Shown in pieces: positions 55,605-64,000 of a DNA stretch of 64,000 bases (the first letter of the stretch is position 1; every line of letters starts with the position of its first letter). Below the pieces are notes generated by a model that worked only from the letters and a program-made list of their open reading frames with translations, was not told the origin of the DNA and did not search any database. The DNA is from Rhizobium sp. Root483D2. Lineage in GTDB: Bacteria > Pseudomonadota > Alphaproteobacteria > Rhizobiales > Rhizobiaceae. Made by a program: the position numbers and the translations under genes. The stretch is taken from NCBI RefSeq assembly GCF_001426685.1, contig NZ_LMFB01000005.1:252773-316772 (forward strand), written 5' to 3'.

Positions 55605-57605
55605 ATGTTCGGCTATAATACTTTGACGGAATTCATCTTCGGACGGCTCACGCTTGAAGCCATCCCTTATCACGAGCCTATCCTCGTCGTGACGTTCATC
55701 GGCGTGGCGCTGGGCGGCCTCGCCGTCCTCGCATTGATAACCCGCTTCAAGCTCTGGGGCTATCTCTGGACCGAATGGTTCACCAGCGTCGATCACAAGA
55801 AGATCGGCATCATGTACATCATCCTGGCGATCATCATGCTGCTGCGCGGCTTTGCCGATGCGATCATGATGCGTGTCCAGCAGGCGATCGCCTTCAACGG
55901 CAATGAGGGCTACCTCAATGCCCATCACTATGACCAGATTTTCACCGCCCATGGCGTGATCATGATCTTCTTCGTGGCGATGCCGTTCGTCACGGGCTTC
56001 ATGAACTATGTCGTCCCGCTGCAGATCGGCGCACGCGACGTGTCCTTTCCGTTCCTCAACAATTTCTCGTTCTGGATGACGACAGCCGGCGCGATCATCA
56101 TCATGATGTCGCTGTTCGTCGGCGAATTCGCGCGGACCGGCTGGCTTGCCTATCCGCCGCTGTCCGGTTCGGACTACAGTCCGGGCGTTGGCGTCGATTA
56201 TTATATCTGGGGACTGCAGGTGGCAGGTGTCGGAACGACATTGTCTGGCATCAACCTGATCGCCACCATCGTCAAGATGCGCGCGCCAGGCATGACATTC
56301 ATGAAGATGCCGATCTTTACCTGGACCTCGCTTTGCACCAATATCCTGATCGTTGCCACCTTTCCGGTCCTGACCGCAACGCTGGCGCTTCTCACTCTTG
56401 ACCGCTACGCCGGCACCAACTTCTTCACCAACGATCTCGGTGGCAACCCGATGATGTATGTCAACCTGATCTGGATCTGGGGCCATCCGGAAGTCTACAT
56501 CCTCATCCTGCCGGCCTTTGGCATCTTTTCCGAAGTGGTTGCGACCTTCAGCGGCAAGCGGCTGTTCGGCTATGCTTCGATGGTCTACGCGACCTGCGTG
56601 ATCATGATCCTTTCCTATCTCGTCTGGCTGCACCATTTCTTCACGATGGGTGCGGGAGCGTCCGTCAACGCCTTCTTCGGGATCACCACGATGATCATCT
56701 CGATCCCGACCGGGGCGAAGATGTTCAACTGGCTCTTCACCATGTATCGCGGCCGCATCCGCTACGAACTGCCGATGTACTGGACGATCGGTTTCATGAT
56801 CACCTTCGTCATCGGTGGCATGACCGGCGTTCTGCTCGCCGTTCCGCCGGCAGACTTCGTGCTGCACAATTCGCTGTTCCTGATTGCCCATTTTCACAAC
56901 GTCATCATCGGCGGCGTGCTGTTCGGGCTGATGGCCGGCATCGTCTACTGGTGGCCGAAGGCATTCGGCTACAAGCTCGATGAATTCTGGGGCAAGATGA
57001 GCTTCTGGTTCTGGCAGATCGGCTTCTTCTTCGCCTTCATGCCGCTCTATGTGCTCGGCCTGATGGGCGTGACGCGCCGCGTGTCCCAGTTCGAGGACCC
57101 GTCCCTGCAGATCTGGTTCATCATTGCGGCCTTCGGCGCCTTCCTGATCGCGCTCGGAATTGCGTCCTTCATCGTCCAGCTCGTCGTCAGCTACCTCAGG
57201 CGCGACCAGCTGGCCTGCGGCAGCGATCCCTGGGATGGGCGCACGCTCGAGTGGTCGACGTCTTCGCCACCGCCGGAATACAACTTCGCCTTCACGCCGG
57301 TGGTGCATGATCATGACGGCTGGTATGACATGAAGAACCGTGGGCATGAGCGCCCGGTAACAGGCTTCCGTCAAATCCATATGCCGAAGAACACCGGCAC
57401 CGGCGTCATCCTGTCTGCCCTGAGCATAGCGTTTGCCTTTGCGATGATCTGGTATATCTGGTGGCTGGCGATCCTCGCCTTCATCGGCCTTATCACGGTC
57501 GCAATCGCCCATACGTTCAATTACAACCGCGACTTCTATATCCCGGCGGAAACCGTTTCCGCGACGGAAGATGCGCGCACCAAGCTGCTCGCGGAGCGGA
57601 CCTGA
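55605..57605 (+). CDS. cyoB: Cytochrome o ubiquinol oxidase subunit I
   Basis: This 666-aa haem-copper oxidase subunit has many helices and the ligand segments [40 protein letters not shown] (CuB His and cross-linked Tyr), [11 protein letters not shown] and HFHNVIIGG. It carries the low-spin haem, the haem-copper centre and the proton channels. The open frame begins 12 nt earlier at a TTG, but the ATG at 55605 gives the normal N-terminus. Confidence 0.96.
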   Translation: MFGYNTLTEFIFGRLTLEAIPYHEPILVVTFIGVALGGLAVLALITRFKLWGYLWTEWFTSVDHKKIGIMYIILAIIMLLRGFADAIMMRVQQAIAFNGNEGYLNAHHYDQIFTAHGVIMIFFVAMPFVTGFMNYVVPLQIGARDVSFPFLNNFSFWMTTAGAIIIMMSLFVGEFARTGWLAYPPLSGSDYSPGVGVDYYIWGLQVAGVGTTLSGINLIATIVKMRAPGMTFMKMPIFTWTSLCTNILIVATFPVLTATLALLTLDRYAGTNFFTNDLGGNPMMYVNLIWIWGHPEVYILILPAFGIFSEVVATFSGKRLFGYASMVYATCVIMILSYLVWLHHFFTMGAGASVNAFFGITTMIISIPTGAKMFNWLFTMYRGRIRYELPMYWTIGFMITFVIGGMTGVLLAVPPADFVLHNSLFLIAHFHNVIIGGVLFGLMAGIVYWWPKAFGYKLDEFWGKMSFWFWQIGFFFAFMPLYVLGLMGVTRRVSQFEDPSLQIWFIIAAFGAFLIALGIASFIVQLVVSYLRRDQLACGSDPWDGRTLEWSTSSPPPEYNFAFTPVVHDHDGWYDMKNRGHERPVTGFRQIHMPKNTGTGVILSALSIAFAFAMIWYIWWLAILAFIGLITVAIAHTFNYNRDFYIPAETVSATEDARTKLLAERT

Positions 57606-57606
57606 C

Positions 57607-58230
57607 ATGGCAAAAGACATTCAACTGCATGAGGGCGACAAGCCGGTCTTCTACCTGAAGGAAGACCACCATCCGGAAGGCAGCACCAATCTGGGCTTCT
57701 GGCTCTACCTGATGAGCGACTGCCTGATCTTTGCCGTGCTGTTTGCCACGCATGGCGTGCTCGGCCGCAACTACGCGGCCGGCCCCTCGCCTGCCGACCT
57801 GTTCGACCTGCCGCTGGTGGCGATCAACACGGCAATGCTTTTGTTCTCGTCCATCACCTATGGCTTTGCCATGCTGCAGATGGAACGCAACGCCAAGGCC
57901 GAAACGCTGTTCTGGCTTGGCGTCACCGGCCTGTTCGGTGCAGCCTTTCTGGGCCTTGAACTCTACGAGTTCACCCATCTGATTCTGGAGGGTGCGGGGC
58001 CAACGCGCAGTGCGTTCCTGTCATCGTTCTTCACGCTGGTCGGCACCCACGGCCTGCATGTCACCTTCGGCATCATCTGGCTGATCACGCTGATGGTCCA
58101 GGTCTATAAGCGCGGCCTGATCCCTGAAAACCGCCGCCGGCTAATGTGTCTTTCGATGTTCTGGCACTTCCTCGACGTTATCTGGATCGGCGTCTTCTCC
58201 TTTGTCTATCTGATCGGAGTCCTCGGATGA
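57607..58230 (+). CDS. cyoC: Cytochrome o ubiquinol oxidase subunit III
   Basis: This 207-aa subunit III has five membrane helices and the segments NLGFWLYLMSDCLIFAVLFA and FTLVGTHGLHVTFGIIW. It starts 1 bp after the cyoB stop and its own stop overlaps the cyoD ATG. Confidence 0.95.
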   Translation: MAKDIQLHEGDKPVFYLKEDHHPEGSTNLGFWLYLMSDCLIFAVLFATHGVLGRNYAAGPSPADLFDLPLVAINTAMLLFSSITYGFAMLQMERNAKAETLFWLGVTGLFGAAFLGLELYEFTHLILEGAGPTRSAFLSSFFTLVGTHGLHVTFGIIWLITLMVQVYKRGLIPENRRRLMCLSMFWHFLDVIWIGVFSFVYLIGVLG

Positions 58231-58628
58231 GCTCACACCCGCACGCCCCTGCTCATAACGATGGTGACAACGCCCATCACGGGCATGGCCATGAGGCCGG
58301 CCATGGTTCGCTGAAGGGCTACATGATCGGGTTCGGGCTGTCCGTTATCCTGACGGCCATTCCGTTCATTCTCGTGATGGCCGGCGTTTTCGACAGCAAG
58401 CTCCTGACGGCGGTTCTCGTAATGGCATTCGCTGTCGTCCAGATCGTCGTCCACATGGTCTATTTTCTGCATATGAGCCCGCGCTCGGAAGGCGGCTGGA
58501 CGGTTATGGCGCTGCTTTTCACCCTCGTCATTGTCGGCATCACACTCGCCGGCTCGCTCTGGGTCATGCACCATCTCAATGTGAACATGATGCCGATGTC
58601 GCCGGATATGATGCGGAACATGCCCTGA
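58227..58628 (+). CDS. cyoD: Cytochrome o ubiquinol oxidase subunit IV
   Basis: This 133-aa subunit IV has three membrane helices (LSVILTAIPFILVMAG, VLVMAFAVVQIVVHMVYFLHM, MALLFTLVIVGITLAGSLWV). Its N-terminus is very rich in histidine (about ten His in the first 30 residues) and its C-terminal end in methionine. It is translationally coupled to cyoC. Confidence 0.93.
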   Translation: MSSHPHAPAHNDGDNAHHGHGHEAGHGSLKGYMIGFGLSVILTAIPFILVMAGVFDSKLLTAVLVMAFAVVQIVVHMVYFLHMSPRSEGGWTVMALLFTLVIVGITLAGSLWVMHHLNVNMMPMSPDMMRNMP

Positions 58629-58640
58629 CGGTTGATTTCG

Positions 58641-59390
58641 GTGAGTGCTGAATATCCCGTGACAGCGGACGCAGCCGGACATTCACGCCGCGCCCGGCGC
58701 GTTTTCGTCAGTGCCATGCTGGTCTTGACACTCGTCTTTGCCGCATTGGGAACCTGGCAGGTTCAGCGGCTGTTCTGGAAGCTGGACCTGATCGCCCGCG
58801 TGGACGCGCGTGTTCATGCAGGCCCAGTACCCTCGCCCGCACAGGGAGAGTGGGGCGGGATCAGCGCCGAAAAGGACGAGTATCGCCATGTCACGGCGAC
58901 AGGCACCTTCGAGCATGGCAAGTCGGTTCTCGTTCAAGCGGTCACTGAACGCGGCGCCGGTTACTGGCTGCTGACGCCACTGCTTCTGTCGGATTCATCG
59001 GTGGTCCTGGTCAATCGCGGGTTTCTGCCAGAGGCGGGACGCAACTCGGCTGCGCGCACGGCAAGCGAAATCGTTGCCGGGCCTGTCACCGTCACCGGTC
59101 TGCTGCGCATCAGCGAACCCGGCGGCGCTTTCCTGCGCTCGAACGATCCGGCCAATGACCGCTGGTACTCCCGTGACGTGGATGCCATCGCGCGCTCCAA
59201 GGGCTTTGCGCCAACTGCACCCTATTTCATCGATGCCGATGCCACGCCCAATCCCGGCGGCCTTCCCATCGGCGGCCTGACCGTGGTTCAATTCCGCAAC
59301 AGCCACCTTGTCTATGCGGCGACCTGGTATGCCCTTGCAATCATGACGGCGGCAGCGCTGACCATTCTGCGCCGCCGCCGTCTGATCTGA
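58641..59390 (+). CDS. SURF1-family oxidase assembly protein
   Basis: This protein of about 249 aa has an N-terminal helix (VFVSAMLVLTLVFAALGTWQVQRL), a periplasmic SURF1 domain (GYWLLTPLLLSDSSVVLVNRGFLP, NRGF motif) and a C-terminal helix (YAATWYALAIMTAAALTIL). SURF1 helps haem insertion in haem-copper oxidases. No ATG fits; a GTG at 58641 or a TTG at 58632 is the likely start. It follows cyoD directly and stands where cyoE might be expected. Confidence 0.88.
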   Translation: MSAEYPVTADAAGHSRRARRVFVSAMLVLTLVFAALGTWQVQRLFWKLDLIARVDARVHAGPVPSPAQGEWGGISAEKDEYRHVTATGTFEHGKSVLVQAVTERGAGYWLLTPLLLSDSSVVLVNRGFLPEAGRNSAARTASEIVAGPVTVTGLLRISEPGGAFLRSNDPANDRWYSRDVDAIARSKGFAPTAPYFIDADATPNPGGLPIGGLTVVQFRNSHLVYAATWYALAIMTAAALTILRRRRLI

Positions 59391-59458
59391 CGAAGATACA
59401 GGTTAAGCGCCGGGCTCCGCCTTCAATCCGCGTTTCGCAAACATGGGCGTGAGTGTGT

Positions 59459-59671
59459 TCAAGACAAAGCTTCGGCCGGGTTCATGGTTGCCGGATAGCC
59501 GGCGTCTTCGAGACCCTTCGTAAGAGCCGACGGCGTCGCCGCCGTTTCGACCTTGACCGTGCGGGCACTGAGATCGATCGTTATCACGGCATTTGGATCG
59601 ACGGATTGGATCGCCTTGGTCACAGATCTGGCGCAGCCGCCGCAGGTCATGTTTTCGATTGTCAGTTCCAT
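59459..59671 (-). CDS. copZ: Copper chaperone, CopZ type
   Basis: This 70-aa single heavy-metal-associated domain has the copper motif MTCGGC (C10 and C13) and ends of the usual ferredoxin-like fold. GAGGA precedes the ATG at 59671; the frame opens a few codons earlier. It diverges from copA and shares the mirrored CueR promoter. Confidence 0.9.
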   Translation of the reverse strand: MELTIENMTCGGCARSVTKAIQSVDPNAVITIDLSARTVKVETAATPSALTKGLEDAGYPATMNPAEALS

Positions 59672-59699
59672 TGGGATTTTCCTCATTTGGATATGCTGC

Positions 59700-59791
59700 A
59701 GAAGATGGGGCTTCCAACCATGGGAAGGTCAAGTGGCAATGAAACACTAAATCTGCTATTGACCTTCCCATGGTTGGAAGCCCCATCTTCT
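59700..59791. promoter_or_regulatory. Mirrored divergent CueR promoters of copZ and copA
   Basis: Two perfect 33-bp inverted copies (59700-59732 and 59759-59791) flank a 26-bp AT-rich centre. Each copy holds TTGACC as a -35 element overlapping the CueR-type dyad CTTCC-N7-GGAAG, with a 19-bp spacer to a CATCTT-like -10. The right copy reads toward copA and the left copy toward copZ. Long spacers of this kind are typical for MerR-family activation. Confidence 0.88.
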
Positions 59792-59827
59792 ATCCGGACC
59801 TGAATTCGGAATGAAAAGGAGGCGGCT

Positions 59828-62326
59828 ATGAATGCCCCTGTTCGCGCAAAAGATCTGACCGGAACGTTGTCGCTCCCCATCGAGGGGATGAGCTGTGCGT
59901 CTTGCGTCGGCCGTATCGAAAGAGCGCTCAACAACGTTGCGGGCGTTGACACCGTTTCGGTGAACCTGGCGACGGAACGTGCGACGATCACGACCAAGTC
60001 AGCGGTTTCGCACGAAACGCTTGTCGAGGCGGTGGAAAATGCCGGCTACTCGGTGCCTGAACAATCGGCCGGTTCCGTTGCTTTGACGGAACTGTCGATC
60101 GAGGGCATGACCTGCGCATCCTGCGTCGGCCGTGTCGAGCGGGCGCTGAAGACGGTGCCCGGCGTGACGCAGGCTGCCGTCAACCTGGCGACGGAGCGCG
60201 CCACCATCCACGGAACCGCCGATCTGGCAGCCATGATTACGGCGATCGCCGACGCCGGTTATGCGGCAAGAGTGATCGCTCCGGCAGCAGGCGGCGAAAG
60301 CGAGGATAACGGGCACGCGGAAAGAAAAGAGGCCGAGCGCCGTCAACTCACCCGGGATTTCACCATCGCTGCGATACTGGCCGCGCCCATCTTTCTGCTG
60401 GAGATGGGCTCGCATCTCATTCCGGGCGTGCACGGCCTTATTGACGCGACGATCGGCATGCAGGCGAGCTGGTACGTCCAGTTCGCGCTGACGACGCTCG
60501 TGCTTTTTGTTCCGGGCATCCGTTTTTACGGCAAGGGGCTGCCGGCGCTCTGGCGCCTGGCGCCCGATATGAACTCGCTTGTGGCTGTCGGCTCGCTGGC
60601 TGCCTATGGATATTCACTGGTTGCAACATTCGCCCCCGGCTTCCTGCCGCCGGGAACGATCAATGTCTATTATGAAGCAGCCGCTGTCATCGTGACGCTC
60701 ATTCTGCTCGGACGTCTGCTTGAGGCGCGTGCCAAGGGCCGGACATCGGAAGCGATCAAACGGCTGGCCGGCCTCCATGCGAAGACCGCGCGGGTGCGTA
60801 AAGACGGCAAGACGATCGACCTGGCAATCGGCTCGGTCGTTGCCGGTGATTTGGTCGAGGTTCGTCCGGGCGAGCGGCTGGCCGTAGATGGCGAGGTCGT
60901 CGAAGGCGCCAGCTATGTCGATGAATCGATGATCACGGGCGAGCCGGTCCCGGTTTCAAAAATGACAGGCAGCGCTGTTGTCGGTGGCACGGTCAACCAG
61001 AAGGGCACGTTCGTGTTCCGCGCAACGGCGGTCGGCGGCAAGACGGTGCTGTCGCAGATCATCCGCATGGTCGAGGAAGCGCAAGGCTCCAAGCTGCCCA
61101 TTCAGGCGCTGGTCGACAAGGTCACCATGTGGTTCGTACCAGCAGTCTTTGCGGTCGCGGCGCTGACCTTTGCGGCCTGGCTGATCTTCGGCCCATCGCC
61201 CGCGCTCACCTTTGCGCTCGTCAATGCCGTGGCCGTCCTGATCATCGCTTGCCCCTGCGCCATGGGTCTCGCGACGCCGACATCCATCATGGTGGGCACC
61301 GGGCGTGGCGCCGAACTTGGCGTGCTCTTCCGCAAGGGAGAAGCGCTGCAGCTGCTGAAGGATGCCAAGGTCGTGGCGCTCGACAAGACGGGGACTTTGA
61401 CCGAGGGCAAGCCGGCCCTGACGGACATGGAACTGGCTGATGGCTTCGACAAACAAACCGTGCTCGGTCTTGTGGCCGCCGTCGAGGCAAGGTCAGAGCA
61501 TCCTATTGCCGGTGCGATCGTCGATGCTGCCACCAGTCAAGGCATGCCGCTGCCGCCGGTGTCGGATTTTCAATCGGTGACGGGCTTTGGTGTCAAGGCC
61601 AGTGTCGGCGGCAAACGCGTCGAGATCGGTGCGGATCGCTACATGGCCGAGCTTGGCTATGATGTGGACGTGCTCTCCGAAGTGGCCGGGCGCCTGGGCA
61701 ATGAGGGCAAATCGCCGCTATACGCCGCAATCGACGGCACGCTTGCAGCCATCATCGCCGTGGCCGATCCGGTCAAGGCGACAACGCCGGCGGCTATCAA
61801 GGCGCTGCACGATCTCGGCCTCAAGGTGGCGATGATTACTGGCGACAATGCCCGTACCGCCAAAGCTATCGCTTCCCGGCTTGGGATCGATGAGGTGGTG
61901 GCGGAGGTATTGCCGGACGGAAAGGTCGATGCGGTTCGCCGTCTTAGGGCAAGTTATGGCAAGATTGCCTTCGTTGGTGACGGCATCAACGATGCCCCGG
62001 CGCTGGCCGAGGCGGATGTGGGTCTTGCCATCGGCTCGGGAACGGATATCGCCATCGAGGCGGCAGACGTGGTGCTGATGTCGGGCAGCCTCCAGGGCGT
62101 TCCGAACGCAATCGCTCTGTCGAAGGCGACGATCGGCAATATCCGGCAGAACCTGTTCTGGGCGTTTGCCTATAATACGGCGCTGATACCGGTCGCCGCC
62201 GGCCTGCTCTATCCCGCCTACGGCATCTTGCTGTCGCCGGTCTTTGCCGCGGGCGCCATGGCGCTGTCGAGCGTGTTCGTGCTCGGCAACGCGCTGCGCC
62301 TGCGCCGTTTCAAGCTGGCGAACTGA
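59828..62326 (+). CDS. copA: Copper-exporting P-type ATPase
   Basis: This 832-aa P1B-type ATPase has two N-terminal metal-binding domains (GMSCASC at C23/C26 and GMTCASC near residue 95), eight membrane helices, the TGE actuator motif ([11 protein letters not shown]), the ion motif [11 protein letters not shown], phosphorylation site [13 protein letters not shown] motif [10 protein letters not shown] and [16 protein letters not shown]. It exports Cu(I). AAGGAGG precedes the ATG. cueR follows 35 bp later. Confidence 0.96.
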   Translation: MNAPVRAKDLTGTLSLPIEGMSCASCVGRIERALNNVAGVDTVSVNLATERATITTKSAVSHETLVEAVENAGYSVPEQSAGSVALTELSIEGMTCASCVGRVERALKTVPGVTQAAVNLATERATIHGTADLAAMITAIADAGYAARVIAPAAGGESEDNGHAERKEAERRQLTRDFTIAAILAAPIFLLEMGSHLIPGVHGLIDATIGMQASWYVQFALTTLVLFVPGIRFYGKGLPALWRLAPDMNSLVAVGSLAAYGYSLVATFAPGFLPPGTINVYYEAAAVIVTLILLGRLLEARAKGRTSEAIKRLAGLHAKTARVRKDGKTIDLAIGSVVAGDLVEVRPGERLAVDGEVVEGASYVDESMITGEPVPVSKMTGSAVVGGTVNQKGTFVFRATAVGGKTVLSQIIRMVEEAQGSKLPIQALVDKVTMWFVPAVFAVAALTFAAWLIFGPSPALTFALVNAVAVLIIACPCAMGLATPTSIMVGTGRGAELGVLFRKGEALQLLKDAKVVALDKTGTLTEGKPALTDMELADGFDKQTVLGLVAAVEARSEHPIAGAIVDAATSQGMPLPPVSDFQSVTGFGVKASVGGKRVEIGADRYMAELGYDVDVLSEVAGRLGNEGKSPLYAAIDGTLAAIIAVADPVKATTPAAIKALHDLGLKVAMITGDNARTAKAIASRLGIDEVVAEVLPDGKVDAVRRLRASYGKIAFVGDGINDAPALAEADVGLAIGSGTDIAIEAADVVLMSGSLQGVPNAIALSKATIGNIRQNLFWAFAYNTALIPVAAGLLYPAYGILLSPVFAAGAMALSSVFVLGNALRLRRFKLAN

Positions 62327-62361
62327 CAGACCACCGGAGCATTCTAGTACGGAGAAGACTG

Positions 62362-62811
62362 ATGAATATTGGACAGGCCTCAAAGGCATCGGGCGTTTCG
62401 GCCAAGATGATCCGTTACTATGAGCAGACCGGCCTCATTCCGGAGGCAGACCGGACCTCATCCGGCTACCGCGATTATTCCGGCACCGATGTCCATATGC
62501 TGCGCTTCATCCGCCGCGCGCGCGATCTCGGTTTTTCGGTGGCCGAGATCAGCGATCTTCTTGGCCTCTGGCGCGACGAGGCCCGCCAGAGCAGCGAGGT
62601 CAAGCGCCTGGCGCAGGGCCATATCGACGAGCTGCATAAGAAGATCAAGGGCCTTCAGGACATGGCCAATACGCTGACAACGCTCGTCAATACCTGCAAC
62701 GGCGACCACCGCCCGCATTGCCCGATCCTGCAAAGTCTCGAAAGTGGCCTGGACGACGAGGACCGACCTGTCCACCCTCGCGCCGGTGCTGTCGCACGCG
62801 CAGCGCCATGA
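62362..62811 (+). CDS. cueR: Cu(I)-responsive MerR-family regulator
   Basis: This 149-aa MerR-type activator has an N-terminal helix-turn-helix (MNIGQASKASGVSAKMIRYY), a dimerisation helix and the CueR metal loop with C112 and C120 (CNGDHRPHC). It should bind the mirrored dyads between copZ and copA and activate both on copper stress. The tail after the loop is somewhat longer than in E. coli CueR (135 aa). Confidence 0.94.
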   Translation: MNIGQASKASGVSAKMIRYYEQTGLIPEADRTSSGYRDYSGTDVHMLRFIRRARDLGFSVAEISDLLGLWRDEARQSSEVKRLAQGHIDELHKKIKGLQDMANTLTTLVNTCNGDHRPHCPILQSLESGLDDEDRPVHPRAGAVARAAP

Positions 62812-62937
62812 GCGAGAACGCGGTAGTTTTACCATGCCGTCTTAATAGCAATCACAGCTCTCTCGCGCTTTATTGGGAATCATCGCCATCGATGCGATGA
62901 GTGCCGAAAAACCCGCCCGCCCCATTTGCTTGGAAAA

Positions 62938-64000
62938 CTACCGGGCGAAATGTGTCTCGGCGATATCAGCGATATGCTTGCCGATCGGCAGGGCCGACGT
63001 GGCTGCGGGCGAAGGGGCGTTGAGCACATGCACCGTGCGCGCCGTGCGTTCGATCAGGAAATCATGCAGGAGACGGCCGTCGCGGCTGACTGCCTGAGCG
63101 CGGATACCGGCGGGATGCGGCTGCAGATCGGCCAATTGCAACTCGGGGCAATAGCGCTGGCAAAGCGCTAGATAGCGGCGGCGGCTGAGTGAATTGGCCA
63201 TTTCACCCAGGCCATAGCGCATGTTGTTTGTCATGACGTGGCGGAACCCGGGAAAGCGGATCATCTCCCAGACATCCTTGGGGTCGATCCTGCCAAAACT
63301 GTATCCGTTGCGCGCAAAGGCCAGCACGGCGTTGGGGCCAACCGTCACGAACCCGCCGATCATCGGCGTCAGATGCACGCCGAGGAATGGCAAAGACGGT
63401 TCCGGGATGGGATAGATGAGATGTTCGACAATGCGGTTCTTATCCGCCCCGAGACGGAAATACTCGCCGCGAAAGGGAATGATCGCGATATCCTTGGCAA
63501 GCCCGCACATGCGCGCGAGACGGTCGGCATTGACACCGGCGCAGACGATGACATGGCGGGCACTGAGCAGCATACCGGTATCGAGGGTGATCTCGACGCC
63601 ATCAGCCTGCTCATCGATGCGGGTAACTTCGACATCGGTCATGATCGTGCCGCCGGCTTCGATCAGCAGCGCGCCCATGCATCGCGTCACTTCGCCGTAA
63701 TCGACAATGCCGGACGCCGGAATGAACAGCGCGGCAAGACCGGCAATGTGCGGTTCGCGCTCGGACAGTTCCGCCTGGCTGACCCGGTGTACTTCCAACC
63801 CATTGGAAACGGCACGCTCATGCAGCTTTTCCATACGCGGCAATTCTTCCGGGCGCGTCGCGACCAGCAGTTTGCCACGCTGCTCAAAGCGGATGCCGTA
63901 GTCCTTGCAGAACTGCATCGTCGCCGCACTGCCCTCACGGCAGAAAGTTGCCTTCAGGCTGCCGGGTTCGTAATAAACCCCGGCATGGATGACACCGCTG
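62938..64000 (-). CDS. lhgO: L-2-hydroxyglutarate oxidase, partial (5' end outside window)
   Basis: At least 354 codons of an FAD-dependent DAO-family oxidase. The visible start SGVIHAGVYYEPGSLKATFC is the LhgO signature after the flavin-binding region, which lies beyond the window edge. VIVCAGVNADRLARM and FLGVHLTPMIGGFVTVGPNA further support the family. It oxidises L-2-hydroxyglutarate to 2-oxoglutarate and reduces the quinone pool or oxygen. It converges with cueR. Confidence 0.88.
   Translation of the reverse strand, partial: SGVIHAGVYYEPGSLKATFCREGSAATMQFCKDYGIRFEQRGKLLVATRPEELPRMEKLHERAVSNGLEVHRVSQAELSEREPHIAGLAALFIPASGIVDYGEVTRCMGALLIEAGGTIMTDVEVTRIDEQADGVEITLDTGMLLSARHVIVCAGVNADRLARMCGLAKDIAIIPFRGEYFRLGADKNRIVEHLIYPIPEPSLPFLGVHLTPMIGGFVTVGPNAVLAFARNGYSFGRIDPKDVWEMIRFPGFRHVMTNNMRYGLGEMANSLSRRRYLALCQRYCPELQLADLQPHPAGIRAQAVSRDGRLLHDFLIERTARTVHVLNAPSPAATSALPIGKHIADIAETHFAR

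Noticed and set aside
54378-57620. A 1080-codon open frame on the minus strand opposite cyoA and cyoB
   Set aside because: It is antisense to two clearly identified oxidase genes, has a composition dominated by His, Asp, Arg and Glu with no domain pattern, and arises from codon bias in GC-rich DNA.
62873-63171. Two short plus-strand frames near the end of lhgO
   Set aside because: They are opposite the conserved C-terminal part of L-2-hydroxyglutarate oxidase and lack ribosome binding sites.

Overview
The window reads as a catabolic region from a Rhizobiaceae-type alphaproteobacterium (Rhizobium/Agrobacterium group). The sequence is GC-rich. It carries the dctBD-dctA arrangement with a sigma-54 promoter, a rhizopine (moc) cluster, an ehuABCD-eutABCDE ectoine cluster in the order I know from Sinorhizobium meliloti, and a palindromic intergenic repeat of the rhizobial RIME kind. 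I found no rRNA, tRNA, phage, insertion sequence or CRISPR, so I cannot say whether this is chromosome, chromid or megaplasmid. All names rest on reading the proteins by eye; no database search was run.

Left third (0-13.3 kb): a GntR/FCD regulator diverges from an operon for 5-oxoproline-type lactam metabolism: an NRAMP-like carrier, PxpA, a DUF1445 protein, a PxpB-PxpC fusion and a biotin carboxylase-BCCP fusion. A 14-bp-stem terminator separates it from the convergent dctBD two-component system. dctA diverges from dctB and has tandem DctD-type sites plus a perfect -24/-12 promoter. Four very small ORFs follow (12.49-13.27 kb), two of them joined by an ATGA overlap.

D-apiose block (13.3-26.6 kb): a FadR/NanR-like regulator; the RuBisCO-like protein OiaX and the DUF1537 kinase OiaK; an unrelated HD-GYP gene; then ApnO, a sugar ABC transporter with a DUF2291 lipoprotein, ApsD and ApnL. 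Together these should import D-apiose and convert it via apionolactone, apionate, 3-oxo-isoapionate and its 4-phosphate to 3-phosphoglycerate and glycolate. A similar operator-like sequence lies before both halves.

Rhizopine block (26.6-37.5 kb): mocDEF (desaturase-type oxygenase, Rieske ferredoxin, ferredoxin reductase) with a divergent PanB-like protein on one strand. On the other strand are a LacI regulator, a MocC-like isomerase, a MocB-like binding protein, an ABC ATPase and permease, and a MocA-like dehydrogenase. This is a full uptake and O-demethylation route for 3-O-methyl-scyllo-inosamine.

Ectoine block (37.5-50.8 kb): the EnuR regulator and ehuABCD-eutABC-doeA-doeB run leftward; an AsnC-type regulator, doeC and doeD run rightward. 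The predicted product is aspartate.

Right end (50.9-64 kb): a GTG-initiated manC, an MHS-type MFS transporter, cyoABCD plus a SURF1 gene, a copper unit (copZ, copA, cueR) with a strikingly mirrored CueR promoter, and a partial L-2-hydroxyglutarate oxidase gene that leaves the window.
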